NCBI GenBank assembly: GCA_002309765.1
Contig: DBXY01000034.1
Span: 10,623 to 72,323 of the forward strand
Reading direction: 5' to 3'
Origin: Verrucomicrobia bacterium UBA1200
GTDB lineage: Bacteria; Verrucomicrobiota; Kiritimatiellia; RFP12; UBA1067
DNA: 61,701 nt
The notes under the pieces were generated by a model, which worked only from the letters and a program-made list of their open reading frames with translations, did not search any database and was not told the origin of the DNA. Below, one piece after another: positions 35,455-45,800 of this stretch. The position numbers and the translations under genes are program-made. Position 1 is the stretch's first letter. Each line of letters opens with the position of its first letter.

Positions 35455-38400
35455 CTACCTTATTAAAAACAGCGTGCCGCCGTAGAACAGCACCATGTTT
35501 CCTTCCTCATTAAGGCGGATTTTGATGTCGTCCCGGACAACTCCCTCAACCGACACCTTCCAGCTGGTAAGGTTGCCCGCCGGCTCCACCCCGTTCACCG
35601 TCAACGGAATTTCAAATCCGTCCAAAGCGGCAACGGTCGTGTCGCCCTGCACATTGACCAAATCCAGCACACCATTCTCTTTGGGACGGAACGGGGCAAT
35701 CGTGCCGCCGCCAATCGTGCAGTCCACGCGAAGCGCGCCGATCGTTGTGTCGGCACTGTTGAGGTTCATAACCGCGCCCGAGTCCACCTGCACCGGCGAT
35801 CCCGACGGAAACGACGCGTTAACCGGGTAGGAATCGAAGGTGAAGGGATGTCCGGCGTTCATCGCCGTGTAGAGGCAGTAGGGTTTGGCGACTCCGGCCT
35901 TCTCATCGAGCGTAATCCACGTCTCGCCGTCAAAGCTCCCCTCCACCTGCCAGTCGCACGGCGAACGGTCGAGGTTGTCGTTGGCGGTGACGAGCAGATA
36001 ACCGTTCACCGGCAGCGCCTCATCCCGCAGACGCATCGTCACGATACGGTAACGGGAGACATCGCCGTTCATATCGTTGTTGTTGGCGCAGAGTTTGGTG
36101 TTGGGCTCATTGTCGAAAAGATTATCCATATTCTGCGTCACTTTCCCCACACTGTAGTTGCCGCCACGGCTGAAAGTGCCGGGCTGGAGGGACGCCGCCG
36201 GCAACGCGTCGGCGGCCATCGTCAAACCGTAGGCTTCGTTTTCGCCGAGCGCATTGAAAACCATCAGCTCGGAGAACTGGAGCATCGTGTTGCCTACCGT
36301 CCGCTTGAAGGTGAAGCGCAGGAATTTGCCGTTGAACGAAACCGGCCGTTCCAGCGGCTCGAACGTATAATTGACACCGTTGTTGAAGGGCTTCCGCTGA
36401 ATGGATTCGGCACTGTAGTTCCCCTTCACATCATAAGTGGTGTGCGGTGCCCAATACCGCTCGTCCAGCACCTCCCAGGCGACGCCGTCACGGCTTCCTT
36501 CCAGCGTCCACGATGTGGGGCTGCGGCGCACATTGTTGTGCGCGGTGAAGAAATTATAACTGGTGACGGGGTCGGCCTCGTCCGCGAGCCGCATCGTGAT
36601 TACGTGATAATTCAGCACCTGGCCGTTGACGGAATCATCGCAATACCACCTCGTAGTGAGGTCGCCGTCAAACAGGTTCTTCACCAAATCGGCGCTGTCG
36701 CCGGTCGCGTTGCTGTACTCCGCCGCGCAGGTGAACGAATTGGTTTGGAGCGCGGTCGCCGCGAGACCGATGCCCTGCATCTTGAGTCCCATATTCTGCA
36801 TCTCGCCCGTTTCGTTGTAGAGCTGGAACTCGGAAGCCTGCATGTTGTAGGTGCCGTTCTCATAGCCGTTTCCGCCATTGCTGCTCTTGATGGTGAGCCG
36901 GAAGAACTTACCGTCAAACCCGCGCGATGCCGAAATATGGTTGCCAACGCCTACATTGAGAACACCGCCCGCAACATGCGTGATACCGGTATAATCCGGA
37001 GTCCCGATGAGCGTCACCGTTCCGCCCGTCACCTCAACGGATCCGGAACCCGAAACCGTGCCGTTCAGATAGCCGCCGTCGCTGGTGAGCGTGGCACCGT
37101 TGACCAATTCCACGGTCCCGCTGTTTTCAAGCGTGGAAACGGGGACGCTGCCGCCGTCCACACGCAGGGTCGCGCCCGGCGCGACGGTAACGACCGTGGC
37201 GGATCCGAACGCGCCGCCCATCGTGAAAAGTCCGGTCGGCGAGAACCGCACGTCCGACGCCACATAGTCCGTCTGCACATCGAGGTCGGTCCAGGTCGTT
37301 CCGCCGTCGTTGCTGCCCTGCAACCGCCATGCCGCGGGATCACGGCCGGGAACGTCGTTCGCGGTGACCCAAATGTAACCGGTGACGGTCTTAGGCGTAT
37401 CGTAGTCGATCTGCAACCAGACGCGGTCACGGTCGGCGGCGGAACGCGAAGGGTGCGCGCGGAAGTCGAGCCACTTGGTGGAGAAATTGCCGTCCACGAG
37501 ATTCCCCGGCCCCTCGTTGGCCGGACAGGTGGTGCCGTCGTTATCCGCCATCGTATCAAAGTTGATCGACTTGTACGGGCGCGTCACGTCCATGGTACCG
37601 TTCAGAAGGATCAATTCCGCGAGCTGCATCGAGTTGACGTTGGTCACCTCAAGCGGCCCCTTGATATTCTCAACTTTGAACCGGTAGCTGGAATAGGAAG
37701 CAGTTCCCTTGACGGTGGCAGTACCTTCCCTAACGGTCAGGGCGCCGCTATTGAGCGCCGTGTCGAGCAATAACGAGCCGGTGCCGATCTTCAAGATCTG
37801 CGCCCCTTCAATCTGACAGTCGAATACCGTGTCCGCGTTGTCCCGCCCGACGACGACCGTGCCCGGGCCCTTGACCCTCACATCACCCACCGGAGGATCA
37901 ATGGCATATCCGCCGATTTCGATGGTCGCGTGCGTTCCCGAAATGACGTTGCCTTCGGGCAGCGGCACGCCCAGTTTCAGCGTAGCGTCGGTGATCTTCG
38001 TTTCGCCCCGGTAACTGACCTCGAAATCGCTCAATCCCGGTTTGCCGAGCGTGAAGGATCCGATGGGGTTGCTAGCGCTTCCGATAATCTCAAGCCCGCC
38101 GTCGCCGAAGAGATGGGTATGGTTGTCGAACATACCGATGCTGTACGGGCCGAGGTTGAAACTCGCATCGTGGTTCGCCGCCGCCTCAATCTCAAGCGTG
38201 CCGTTCTGTCCGTTATAGAAAAATTCGCTATAGTTCTTTTGCGGCGAGATCTTGCCGCCCGCGAAGGTTATGCGTGAGCGCGCGTCGTCGTTACGGGTGA
38301 TGCGCGACCCCACCTTCAGGTTGGAGCCCGGCCCCAGCACCAGTTCATTCAGCACCGAGGTGAGGTCGCTCCCGTCAATCAAACCGTTTGGCGCGAAATT

Positions 38401-40011
38401 CACATCACCAGAAGTCGTGAGTGTGGCGTTCTCCAACTCCACCCGGCCTCTCACCGTCTGGCGGGTGTCGCCGCTGGCGTTGCTCCCGATGCGAAGCGCA
38501 CCGTTTACCGACACATTAACGCCGTCCTTCAAAACCAACGCGCCGTCGCCGCCCTCAAGACCCACGCGGAGGTTTCCGGTTTTGAACGTGCCGGGGCCTG
38601 TCACGGTCATCACCGGCCTCTCGCCATTCTGGCCCACAACGTTGAAGCTACCGTTCTGCTCGTAGGTGGCGGGGTCAATGAACGTTATCGCGCTGTCCGT
38701 CGAGTTGGTCCGGTTGTAGGAGAATCTGAACGTGCCCGTTCCGGAAATTTCAAACGGCAGTTTGTCCAACCCCGTGTCGTAAAGGTTAAGGGTGTTCCCC
38801 TGCCCGACAAGGCGGAAAGGATGTTCGAGCGAAATCCCGTCCGCGTATGTTATTTCGCCGTAGATTTCACCGCCCCAACCCCAGATTGGGCCGCCGAGCG
38901 CGTCGGCGTAATATGTGGGGGCCATGCTGCGGAGATCGAGACCGTTATAAAATCGGGTCTGCACACAGTAAAGTCCCCCGGCGGGGGCTTCCGATGGGTC
39001 TTCGTAGGTGATTTTATCTAAATCGCCGCCGCCCGCCGGATAAAACTGGGCGCCTTTCTTCACATAGACCGTCTGCCCCTCCGCAAGCGGCCGCCCAATT
39101 GCCAGAATGCCCTCCTCCACCGTGATCGAGCCGGAGAAGGTATTCTCCGCGGCGTAGTTGCAGATCTGCAGATAACCCGTCCCCTTCTTGACGAACCCGC
39201 CCTCGCCCGTGATCATGAAAAAGTCCGGTTGGATTGTAGAGGGCAGGATGCGAATGTTGAAGTTTTGGGTGTCGAACACCAAGCTCTTTCCCTCCTCGAT
39301 GTTCAATAGCAGGGCTCCGGAGTTGGAAATGAAATCCGAATTCTCCCGCAACGCGCGCAGCGTACCACCCTTGCAGTTGATGACGGTGCGGCTTTGGTCA
39401 TGGCGCATAATATTCCCCGTCTCCAGTACGCCGCCCTCCTCCAGATTGATCTCGCCGGCAACGGTGAACGCGCTCACGTCATACGTCCCGTAATCGGCGG
39501 CGGCGAGAGACGGATACCAGGCCCCGCACGCGATCAACTGCGAGGTAACGGTACCGAAGATGTTAAGCACGCCCTGGGAGTTGAGGCTGCGGTTGTCGTT
39601 GCCCCCGTTGCGCCCCAGAAAGAGCCGGCCGTTCGCGACCGTTAGCGAACCGCCCGCCTCGACGGTAAGGGTTCCGTGTCCGCCCGCCTCGCCGAGCGCG
39701 AGTCCCTGGGAATCGCCGGGAGAAACCGCGTCAAGCGTCCCGGTGAAGGTCGCCGTTGCGCCGCTCTTAATCGTCATGACGCCAGACTTATCGGTCATCG
39801 TGCCCAGCGAGTTTACGGCATCCCCGTTGACGGAAAGCGCGGCCCCGTTTTCAAGCGTCAGTTCACCGTCCACCTGCAATTCCGGGACAGCGATTGGGTC
39901 GGCGAGCGATTTTTGCTCACCGGTTTCGATCGTCCATTTTTCACCCGCCACCGGGTCGGCGGCATAAACCAACACCGCCGCAAAGGCACTAATAAACCAC
40001 ATCTGTTTCAT
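35455..40011 (-). CDS. Giant secreted beta-repeat protein with discoidin-like domains
   Basis: 1,518 residues from ATG 40011, which has GGAG seven bases upstream; a signal peptide follows (MWFISAFAAVLVYAADP). Residues about 20-800 are autotransporter-associated beta-strand repeats (ENTFSGSITVEEGILAIGRP and similar). Three F5/8-type (discoidin-like) domains lie at about 805-920, 1030-1180 and 1220-1370, recognisable from LVDGNFSTKW or LFDGDLTTRW followed by W-x-L-E/Q-G-S. The protein ends in GGTLFLIR, close to the end of the 2,041-residue protein. No outer-membrane barrel seen. Probably a surface glycan-binding protein; domain borders are approximate. Confidence 0.78.
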   Translation of the reverse strand: MKQMWFISAFAAVLVYAADPVAGEKWTIETGEQKSLADPIAVPELQVDGELTLENGAALSVNGDAVNSLGTMTDKSGVMTIKSGATATFTGTLDAVSPGDSQGLALGEAGGHGTLTVEAGGSLTVANGRLFLGRNGGNDNRSLNSQGVLNIFGTVTSQLIACGAWYPSLAAADYGTYDVSAFTVAGEINLEEGGVLETGNIMRHDQSRTVINCKGGTLRALRENSDFISNSGALLLNIEEGKSLVFDTQNFNIRILPSTIQPDFFMITGEGGFVKKGTGYLQICNYAAENTFSGSITVEEGILAIGRPLAEGQTVYVKKGAQFYPAGGGDLDKITYEDPSEAPAGGLYCVQTRFYNGLDLRSMAPTYYADALGGPIWGWGGEIYGEITYADGISLEHPFRLVGQGNTLNLYDTGLDKLPFEISGTGTFRFSYNRTNSTDSAITFIDPATYEQNGSFNVVGQNGERPVMTVTGPGTFKTGNLRVGLEGGDGALVLKDGVNVSVNGALRIGSNASGDTRQTVRGRVELENATLTTSGDVNFAPNGLIDGSDLTSVLNELVLGPGSNLKVGSRITRNDDARSRITFAGGKISPQKNYSEFFYNGQNGTLEIEAAANHDASFNLGPYSIGMFDNHTHLFGDGGLEIIGSASNPIGSFTLGKPGLSDFEVSYRGETKITDATLKLGVPLPEGNVISGTHATIEIGGYAIDPPVGDVRVKGPGTVVVGRDNADTVFDCQIEGAQILKIGTGSLLLDTALNSGALTVREGTATVKGTASYSSYRFKVENIKGPLEVTNVNSMQLAELILLNGTMDVTRPYKSINFDTMADNDGTTCPANEGPGNLVDGNFSTKWLDFRAHPSRSAADRDRVWLQIDYDTPKTVTGYIWVTANDVPGRDPAAWRLQGSNDGGTTWTDLDVQTDYVASDVRFSPTGLFTMGGAFGSATVVTVAPGATLRVDGGSVPVSTLENSGTVELVNGATLTSDGGYLNGTVSGSGSVEVTGGTVTLIGTPDYTGITHVAGGVLNVGVGNHISASRGFDGKFFRLTIKSSNGGNGYENGTYNMQASEFQLYNETGEMQNMGLKMQGIGLAATALQTNSFTCAAEYSNATGDSADLVKNLFDGDLTTRWYCDDSVNGQVLNYHVITMRLADEADPVTSYNFFTAHNNVRRSPTSWTLEGSRDGVAWEVLDERYWAPHTTYDVKGNYSAESIQRKPFNNGVNYTFEPLERPVSFNGKFLRFTFKRTVGNTMLQFSELMVFNALGENEAYGLTMAADALPAASLQPGTFSRGGNYSVGKVTQNMDNLFDNEPNTKLCANNNDMNGDVSRYRIVTMRLRDEALPVNGYLLVTANDNLDRSPCDWQVEGSFDGETWITLDEKAGVAKPYCLYTAMNAGHPFTFDSYPVNASFPSGSPVQVDSGAVMNLNSADTTIGALRVDCTIGGGTIAPFRPKENGVLDLVNVQGDTTVAALDGFEIPLTVNGVEPAGNLTSWKVSVEGVVRDDIKIRLNEEGNMVLFYGGTLFLIR

Positions 40012-40154
40012 ACGCGTTCTCCATTCCATTAAAAACTAACCGCAACCACAATAACCATCCATCAACAACAGATTAATAATAACACAATCCCCTGCTTATT
40101 ACAAGGGCAAATTGAAAACGGCAAATAAGAACGCCGGTCAGATTGTTATCAGTG

Positions 40155-40841
40155 TCACATCCTTTTGCATTCGCGCTGGAGGAGGGCATAGACGTATTCT
40201 AGCGCGTCTTCGTCCAATCCCGTGCAGATCTTAACCGGAATCAGGCTGTCGGGGTTTGTCAATTCCAAACGAGGAAGGGTCCTTCCGTTAACATAGTAAT
40301 TAGAATTGCCTTTGGTGACTTTGGTCGCACGGTTGTAGGTGAAACGGACGGTTTTTCCAATCGGCCCGACCCCGGAGAAAAAGGAACCGTTGCCGCGTTT
40401 TAGTCTCAACACGCGTTTGCCGAAAAGCGCAAACAGACAGGTAGAAATCAGAAAGATCGAACCAATAACAAACGGAATACCAAAGAGCGAGATTTTAAGG
40501 TCAAACTGATGCTTCATAATTTGCGTGCCGTAAATCCCGAACATACTCCCGCCAACCCAAAAACAGGAAAAAATCACCAGAAATAACGTCGCCCCGGGGA
40601 CAATTCGCCGATAGGTGGCGGTTACGGTTTCGCACACATCATTGGGTTCAATCTCAGCGACTACGGTAAGGTGTTTCGGCGGCTTTTCCGACAATCTCGC
40701 GATGTATCCGTTCTCCGGCTCGACGACTTCGGAAAAGGCGGAAGTAACCCCGCACGACGGACAGAGCATCAGATCCTTCTCGACATTGATATTCTTCATC
40801 GGCACTTCCGCGCCGCACTTCGGGCATCGGTATGTCATCAT
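40155..40841 (-). CDS. Zinc-ribbon membrane protein, unknown function
   Basis: 228 residues. An N-terminal zinc ribbon (CPKCGAEVPM and CPSCG about 20 residues later) is followed by a soluble stretch and two membrane segments (about 83-107 and 120-145), then a basic beta-rich C-terminal domain ending LLQRECKRM. Similar layouts occur in many uncharacterised bacterial proteins and no function is implied. Either of two adjacent ATGs (40841, 40838) may be used. It follows hisA on the same strand after 53 bases. Confidence 0.65.
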   Translation of the reverse strand: MMTYRCPKCGAEVPMKNINVEKDLMLCPSCGVTSAFSEVVEPENGYIARLSEKPPKHLTVVAEIEPNDVCETVTATYRRIVPGATLFLVIFSCFWVGGSMFGIYGTQIMKHQFDLKISLFGIPFVIGSIFLISTCLFALFGKRVLRLKRGNGSFFSGVGPIGKTVRFTYNRATKVTKGNSNYYVNGRTLPRLELTNPDSLIPVKICTGLDEDALEYVYALLQRECKRM

Positions 40842-40894
40842 AACGACAGACCTCCTGATTTTGAGTCATTCCCTTAAAAACTGCGCCAGTCCGG

Positions 40895-41620
40895 CTACTT
40901 TGCGGCGGCCATCATTTCGGACAGCGTAGTCCGTCCGTCATAGAGGGCTTTGCCCACAATCGCGCCGTATAGATTTTCACGGCCAAGGGCAACCAGCGCC
41001 CTGACGTGTTCCGGCGCGCTAACCCCGCCGGAAGCGATGATGCGGCAACCGAGGGCGGCATCGCAAATCTCCGCCATCGCCGCCACATTGGGGCCGCCCA
41101 GCATACCGTCGGTGGCGGTATCGGTGTAAATGATGGTTCTCACCCCGGCGGCAGCTACCAAACGGGCAAGATCTGTGGCTTTGGTGGCGGTGGTTTCCAC
41201 CCAACCCTTTACCTGAACGAAGCCGTTCCGGGCGTCAATCCCCACCGCTATAACGTCACCGAAACGCCGCACCAGCGGTTCCAAGGTTTCCGCCTGTTCC
41301 AAGGCGCGTGTCCCGAGTATGGCGCGTGTCACCCCGGCCTGCACCAGCCGCTCGATGTGCGCGTCGGTGCGAATGCCGCCGCCAACCTCCACCGGAATAT
41401 CCAGCGCGGCGATGATTTTGGCAATGACTTCGGCATGGCGCGGCTCACCGTTGAAAGCTCCGTCCAAATCCACCACATGCAGCTGCTCCGCCCCCTGATC
41501 GCGCCATTTGCGGGCTTGGGCCACGGGGTCGTCGGAATAAATCGTCGCGTCCTCCGCCCTGCCCTGGCGCAACCGTACACAATGGCCGTCCTTCAAATCA
41601 ATCGCTGGTAAAATGATCAT
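40895..41620 (-). CDS. hisA: Phosphoribosylformimino-AICAR ribotide isomerase HisA
   Basis: Fourth step of histidine biosynthesis, opening the ProFAR ribose. 241-residue TIM barrel with LPAIDLKDGHCVRLRQG (first catalytic Asp), VVDLDGAFNG, EVGGGIRT, and IIYTDTATDGMLGGPN (second catalytic Asp). AAGGAG precedes ATG 41620. No other his genes are near, so the histidine pathway is dispersed in this genome. It follows uxaB by 26 bases. Confidence 0.95.
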   Translation of the reverse strand: MIILPAIDLKDGHCVRLRQGRAEDATIYSDDPVAQARKWRDQGAEQLHVVDLDGAFNGEPRHAEVIAKIIAALDIPVEVGGGIRTDAHIERLVQAGVTRAILGTRALEQAETLEPLVRRFGDVIAVGIDARNGFVQVKGWVETTATKATDLARLVAAAGVRTIIYTDTATDGMLGGPNVAAMAEICDAALGCRIIASGGVSAPEHVRALVALGRENLYGAIVGKALYDGRTTLSEMMAAAK

Positions 41621-41646
41621 CTCGCTACTCCTTTTTTAATCGGCAA

Positions 41647-42891
41647 CTAAAACCAGCCGCTGCAATCCGTCCCCCACAACGAAACGTTGGACAAAATCTC
41701 GTTCCGGCCGGGACGAGAGGCAAAGAACCGTTGCGCGGCGGCGTCATCGGCCAAGTTCGGATTGGCCAAAAGAAAGTCTATCAGCAGTTGCAACGAATGC
41801 GCTAGACAAGGCGGAACACGGTTGAACAGCCGTTGATAATCCATTATGCTGGGAAGTATGCGCACCCGCCACTTGGCAATGCTGTTCAACGCGATTGCCG
41901 ACAGACGGTGGTGCGCGAAAGGATTCTCGAAACGTTCCAGCACCGAATCAATATAGGCGTTTTTCTCCTCTTCCGGCAGGGGTACGGTCGGCGCGACCTC
42001 TTCGCGAAGCATGGTCTCCATAAACGAACGCCACTTGGGATTCGCCACCATTTCCGCGACCTCGGCAATACCGTCCAGCAAAGCGCCCGGAACGCAACCG
42101 GTGTGGGCACCGTTCAAGAAACGGACTTTACGGGTTCGGTACGGGGCAAGATCATCGACGCATTCCACATTGAGTCCCGCCGCCGCGAATGGCGGCAGCG
42201 GCGAGAAATCGCGGTCGGGCGACTCTACCGCCATGAAATGGAACGGCTCCGTGCAGTCAATCATTCCATCGTCAAACCCCAGCTGCTGCTGATATCGCTC
42301 AGCGTCGGCATTGGACGGTGCGCCGGAGACGATGCGATCAACCAAGGTGTTGAAAAACCGACACTCTGAATTCACGTACCGGGAAGTTTCCGCATCGGTT
42401 TCCAAATATTTTAAAACGCAATCCTTAAGCGCTTCTCCGTTGCGTTCGATCAATTCGCAGGGCAAGAAAACCAGACCGGGCAAACCCGCCGCGCAACGGG
42501 CCTGAAGCAAATATGCAACTTTCGCCGGGAAGGTGTCTTCGCCGGGAGAATATACGATGCCGGCCTCGGTGGTGTTGGAAAAAACGTAGCGCAGGGCGGG
42601 ATCGGTCGCCGCCTCCCGCAACGCGGAACGGTCATATCCGCCAATCACCCTTTTCACGCAGTTGACGGGGGTAAACCGCTCCAGCTGATTGCCGTTTTCC
42701 ATCCCCCGCTCCACCACCGTATACCGGCCGGACTGGGCATTCAAACGTGTGCTGGCGCGATTAAGCTCGACACCCCGCGGCTGGACAATCGTTATCTCGG
42801 CATTAAACGAACAACGTTCGTTCATCAGCTGGACCATCCAGTCCAGAAACGCACGAAGAAACACCCCCTCGCCGAATTGCAGGATTTCCAT
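41647..42891 (-). CDS. uxaB: Tagaturonate reductase / altronate oxidoreductase (UxaB-like)
   Basis: Reduces D-tagaturonate to D-altronate with NADH in galacturonate breakdown. Starts ILQFGEGVFLRAFLDW, with YVFSNTTEAGI, LPCELIERNG, NTLVDRIVSG and RKVRFLNGAHTGCVPGALL, all close to the UxaB pattern within the mannitol dehydrogenase superfamily. At 414 residues it is shorter than the roughly 480 of E. coli UxaB at both ends: the start lacks about 15 residues and the end about 50. The gene begins 3 bases after the stop of the giant CotH protein gene, with GAGGG inside that gene as a possible ribosome site. No other uronate genes are visible. Confidence 0.85.
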   Translation of the reverse strand: MEILQFGEGVFLRAFLDWMVQLMNERCSFNAEITIVQPRGVELNRASTRLNAQSGRYTVVERGMENGNQLERFTPVNCVKRVIGGYDRSALREAATDPALRYVFSNTTEAGIVYSPGEDTFPAKVAYLLQARCAAGLPGLVFLPCELIERNGEALKDCVLKYLETDAETSRYVNSECRFFNTLVDRIVSGAPSNADAERYQQQLGFDDGMIDCTEPFHFMAVESPDRDFSPLPPFAAAGLNVECVDDLAPYRTRKVRFLNGAHTGCVPGALLDGIAEVAEMVANPKWRSFMETMLREEVAPTVPLPEEEKNAYIDSVLERFENPFAHHRLSAIALNSIAKWRVRILPSIMDYQRLFNRVPPCLAHSLQLLIDFLLANPNLADDAAAQRFFASRPGRNEILSNVSLWGTDCSGWF

Positions 42892-42894
42892 CGG

Positions 42895-45800
42895 CTACTT
42901 TACCCTCAACCGGAAGAATCTGGCATTAGAACGCAATTGCGGCATTTCCGGCTGGGTCTGGTCTATAGTCAGCAACGAACCGGTCAACGTCCAGCAACTT
43001 TGCGGGCAAAGCTGCCAATTCTCCAAATCGTCGGAAACCAAGACTTCCAGATCGCCTTCAACTTTTTCCAGCTCCAGCGTTATCTGCGGCATGGCGGAAA
43101 CGTCAATCCGCACAAAGCCAGGAACCGCGATCGCGCCCGGGGTGCCGCCATACACCGTACTGACAATCCAGGCGGATTCACTGCTGAACGTCTCGTCGGT
43201 CTGCTGTGACGACAAGTCCTTGACGACCAGCGATTTTCCGGTGTTGTACGCCCCGCCGTCAAACCAAGCGTTGGAAAACGTTACCACGGAAAGCACGTTG
43301 CCGTCAGGGTCCACCAACGTAATGGTGTCGCCTTTACGCTTGATGGTGCCGCCAGCCCCCCATTGGACCACTTGGCAGGTGGCGGCGGGATGGGCCACAG
43401 CGAAAGCTTCCGCATTGCCGGTGACGATAATCCGCTCGTTTGGAACCACCGTCAAACTACCGAACGTACAGGAAAACTTCTGACCGAACAGTCTGCAATT
43501 CAGCAGATCAAGTGCGGTTTCGCCACAATTCAACAATTCCACCCATGAGAAGTCATCCTCCAGATATGGATCGATGTTATCCGCTTTATTCGGGGCATGC
43601 ATCAGTTCGGCAATCTTGATTCCGGAATAATCCTGAGGCTCATCCTTGCCAGGGGTGCCAAGATGCACCGCGCCGACCTTCCATTCCGTTTCGGATGAAA
43701 GCCGTTCCGCAGACTGGTCGGGATACGGATCGACCACCACCAACGTGTAACCGGTATTAAACGCACCGCTGCTGTGCCAAGCGCGGACAAACGTAAATTT
43801 GGAAAGGATGGTGTCTTCCGGATCGGACACCGTCAACGTATCACCGATACGTACAATTACGCCGGAAGCCGCTCCAAAAACCTGCGCGGAGCAATCCGGA
43901 TACATCAAAGCGAAAGCTTCCGGGGTAACGGACAACACCACCCGTTCCCCGGCCCGGGCGACGATATTGCTGAAATCTGCCACCAACCTGTTGCCGCGAA
44001 CTTTTACCCCGGTGAAATCCAGCGGGACATCGCCGGTGTTAAGGAACTCGATCCACGCGGTGTCGGTGACCTTATAAGGCTGGATATTGTCGGCCGTAGC
44101 TGGGGAGAACATCAACTCGGTAACCCTCAACTTTGAATAATCGTTGGGTTCACCCAAACCCGGCGTACCCCGCATTTGATTACCCACAAACCAGCTGGAC
44201 TCCAAGGAAAGCGAATCCGTCTGATCAAGATACGGATTAAGCACTACCAGCGGATAACCGGTATCATACGACGCTCCGTTAAACCAACTGTTATCAAAGG
44301 TGAACGAGCAAAAGACCACTTCGTCCGGGCGCGAAAGCGTGATGGTATCGCCTTTTCGCTTAATTGCGCCGCCATCCTCCCATTCCACCACCCGGCAGGT
44401 GGAATCCGGATTTGCCAACGCATAAGCGGCGGCGGAACCGGTGACGATAATCCGTTCGCCGGGGGCGAGCGTCAACCCCTCAAAAGTGCAGGAAAACTTA
44501 AGCCCCGCCACGGTGGTTCCCGCCAACAGGAAATCGCTATCGCCACTGTTCCACAACTCAATCCAAGAGAAGTCATCCTCCAGATACGGATCGATGTTCA
44601 TCGACTTGGCCGGGGCGTGCATAAGTTCGGTAACCTTGAGCGCCGAGAAATCCTGATCCGGCACGGCAAGCGAATAATGCAACTCGGTAAGCGCGCTCCA
44701 CTCGCTGCCGTTGTAGGCGCGGGCCTTGATGGTGGACGCACGGCGGATCTGCACATCGGTTGAGACCGCCGCAGCTGCCGCCGCGGCATAAGAACTTGCG
44801 GTGGTGGCGAGCGAGGAATCCCAATACATATCGGTAGAAGTGCCGTGGCACTGGTGGACCTCGACCGCCATGACGTTGGTCCCGTTAACCAGCAAACCAG
44901 CCGGGATGTCAATCTCGTGGCTATAATAATTGTTCTGGGTAACACTGCCGGAAGTTCCAATCGTCCCGGAAGACCAGGAGTCGTAAGTAACCGTACCCGC
45001 GTTCATGCCCTCGCGGTAAACCTCAACGCCATTGATGTACATCACGTAACCGTCATCGTACAAAGCGTTAATGGTGAGCTTCTTGATTGCGGCAGCCTCC
45101 GCCGTCGTGAGTGAGAAATTCCTGCGGAAATAGGTGGTGGTAACTTGGGTTCCGCTGGTTCCGTGGTTGATATAACGGTGCGTGGCGGTGCCGACCGTAT
45201 TGCCGTTGTTGCCGGCCACGCCCAAAATGCCGGGGCCTTCGCCCCAATCCGATGACGTGGTGTAAGACAAGGTGTTCCAAGCCCGGCCGGCGCCATCGGC
45301 GGGCGGCAGGGCACCCCAGTCGTAATATTTCCAGTTTGACTTCGCGCTGAAGATGGTGCGGGGATTGGGCAAATCTTCCTGCTCACCGGCACTAACCTTG
45401 ATTGCCGTTGCGCTGATATTGCCGTTTTCATCCACCGGGTCTGACCCGTCGGTGGTGTAGTAGAAAGTGTTGGCGCCGGACAAGGTGAGATCTGTCCCGT
45501 AATCCACCGCCGCGCCGTCGTCAATGGAAGCGGTCGGGGCATCAATGCCGGGAATCCACCCTTTGGCGCGATACTGCGAGAGCAAAACCCCGTGACGGTT
45601 CTCAATGAAGGTCATAACGCTGTTGCAGGCGTTCAACCAATCGGTACGGGTGTTTCCGTTACCCCAACGGGCGGCCTCGCCGACAATCGCGTTATCAATC
45701 TCATCCATGCGCGACTGGATGCGGGCTTTACTCTTGGCAACCGTCAACGCGCCCCCATTGAAGAAATATTTCTGGACCGCATCGGCGAACCGGCGTTTGT

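Noticed and set aside
35848..37773. Open plus-strand frame of 641 codons
   Set aside because: Antisense to the discoidin region of the 1,518-residue protein; translation lacks signal peptide or domain and has shadow-like Arg/His/Val composition.
41647..42891. uxaB as a truncated pseudogene
   Set aside because: Shorter than E. coli UxaB, but all core motifs are present without frameshift, so I call it a short family member.
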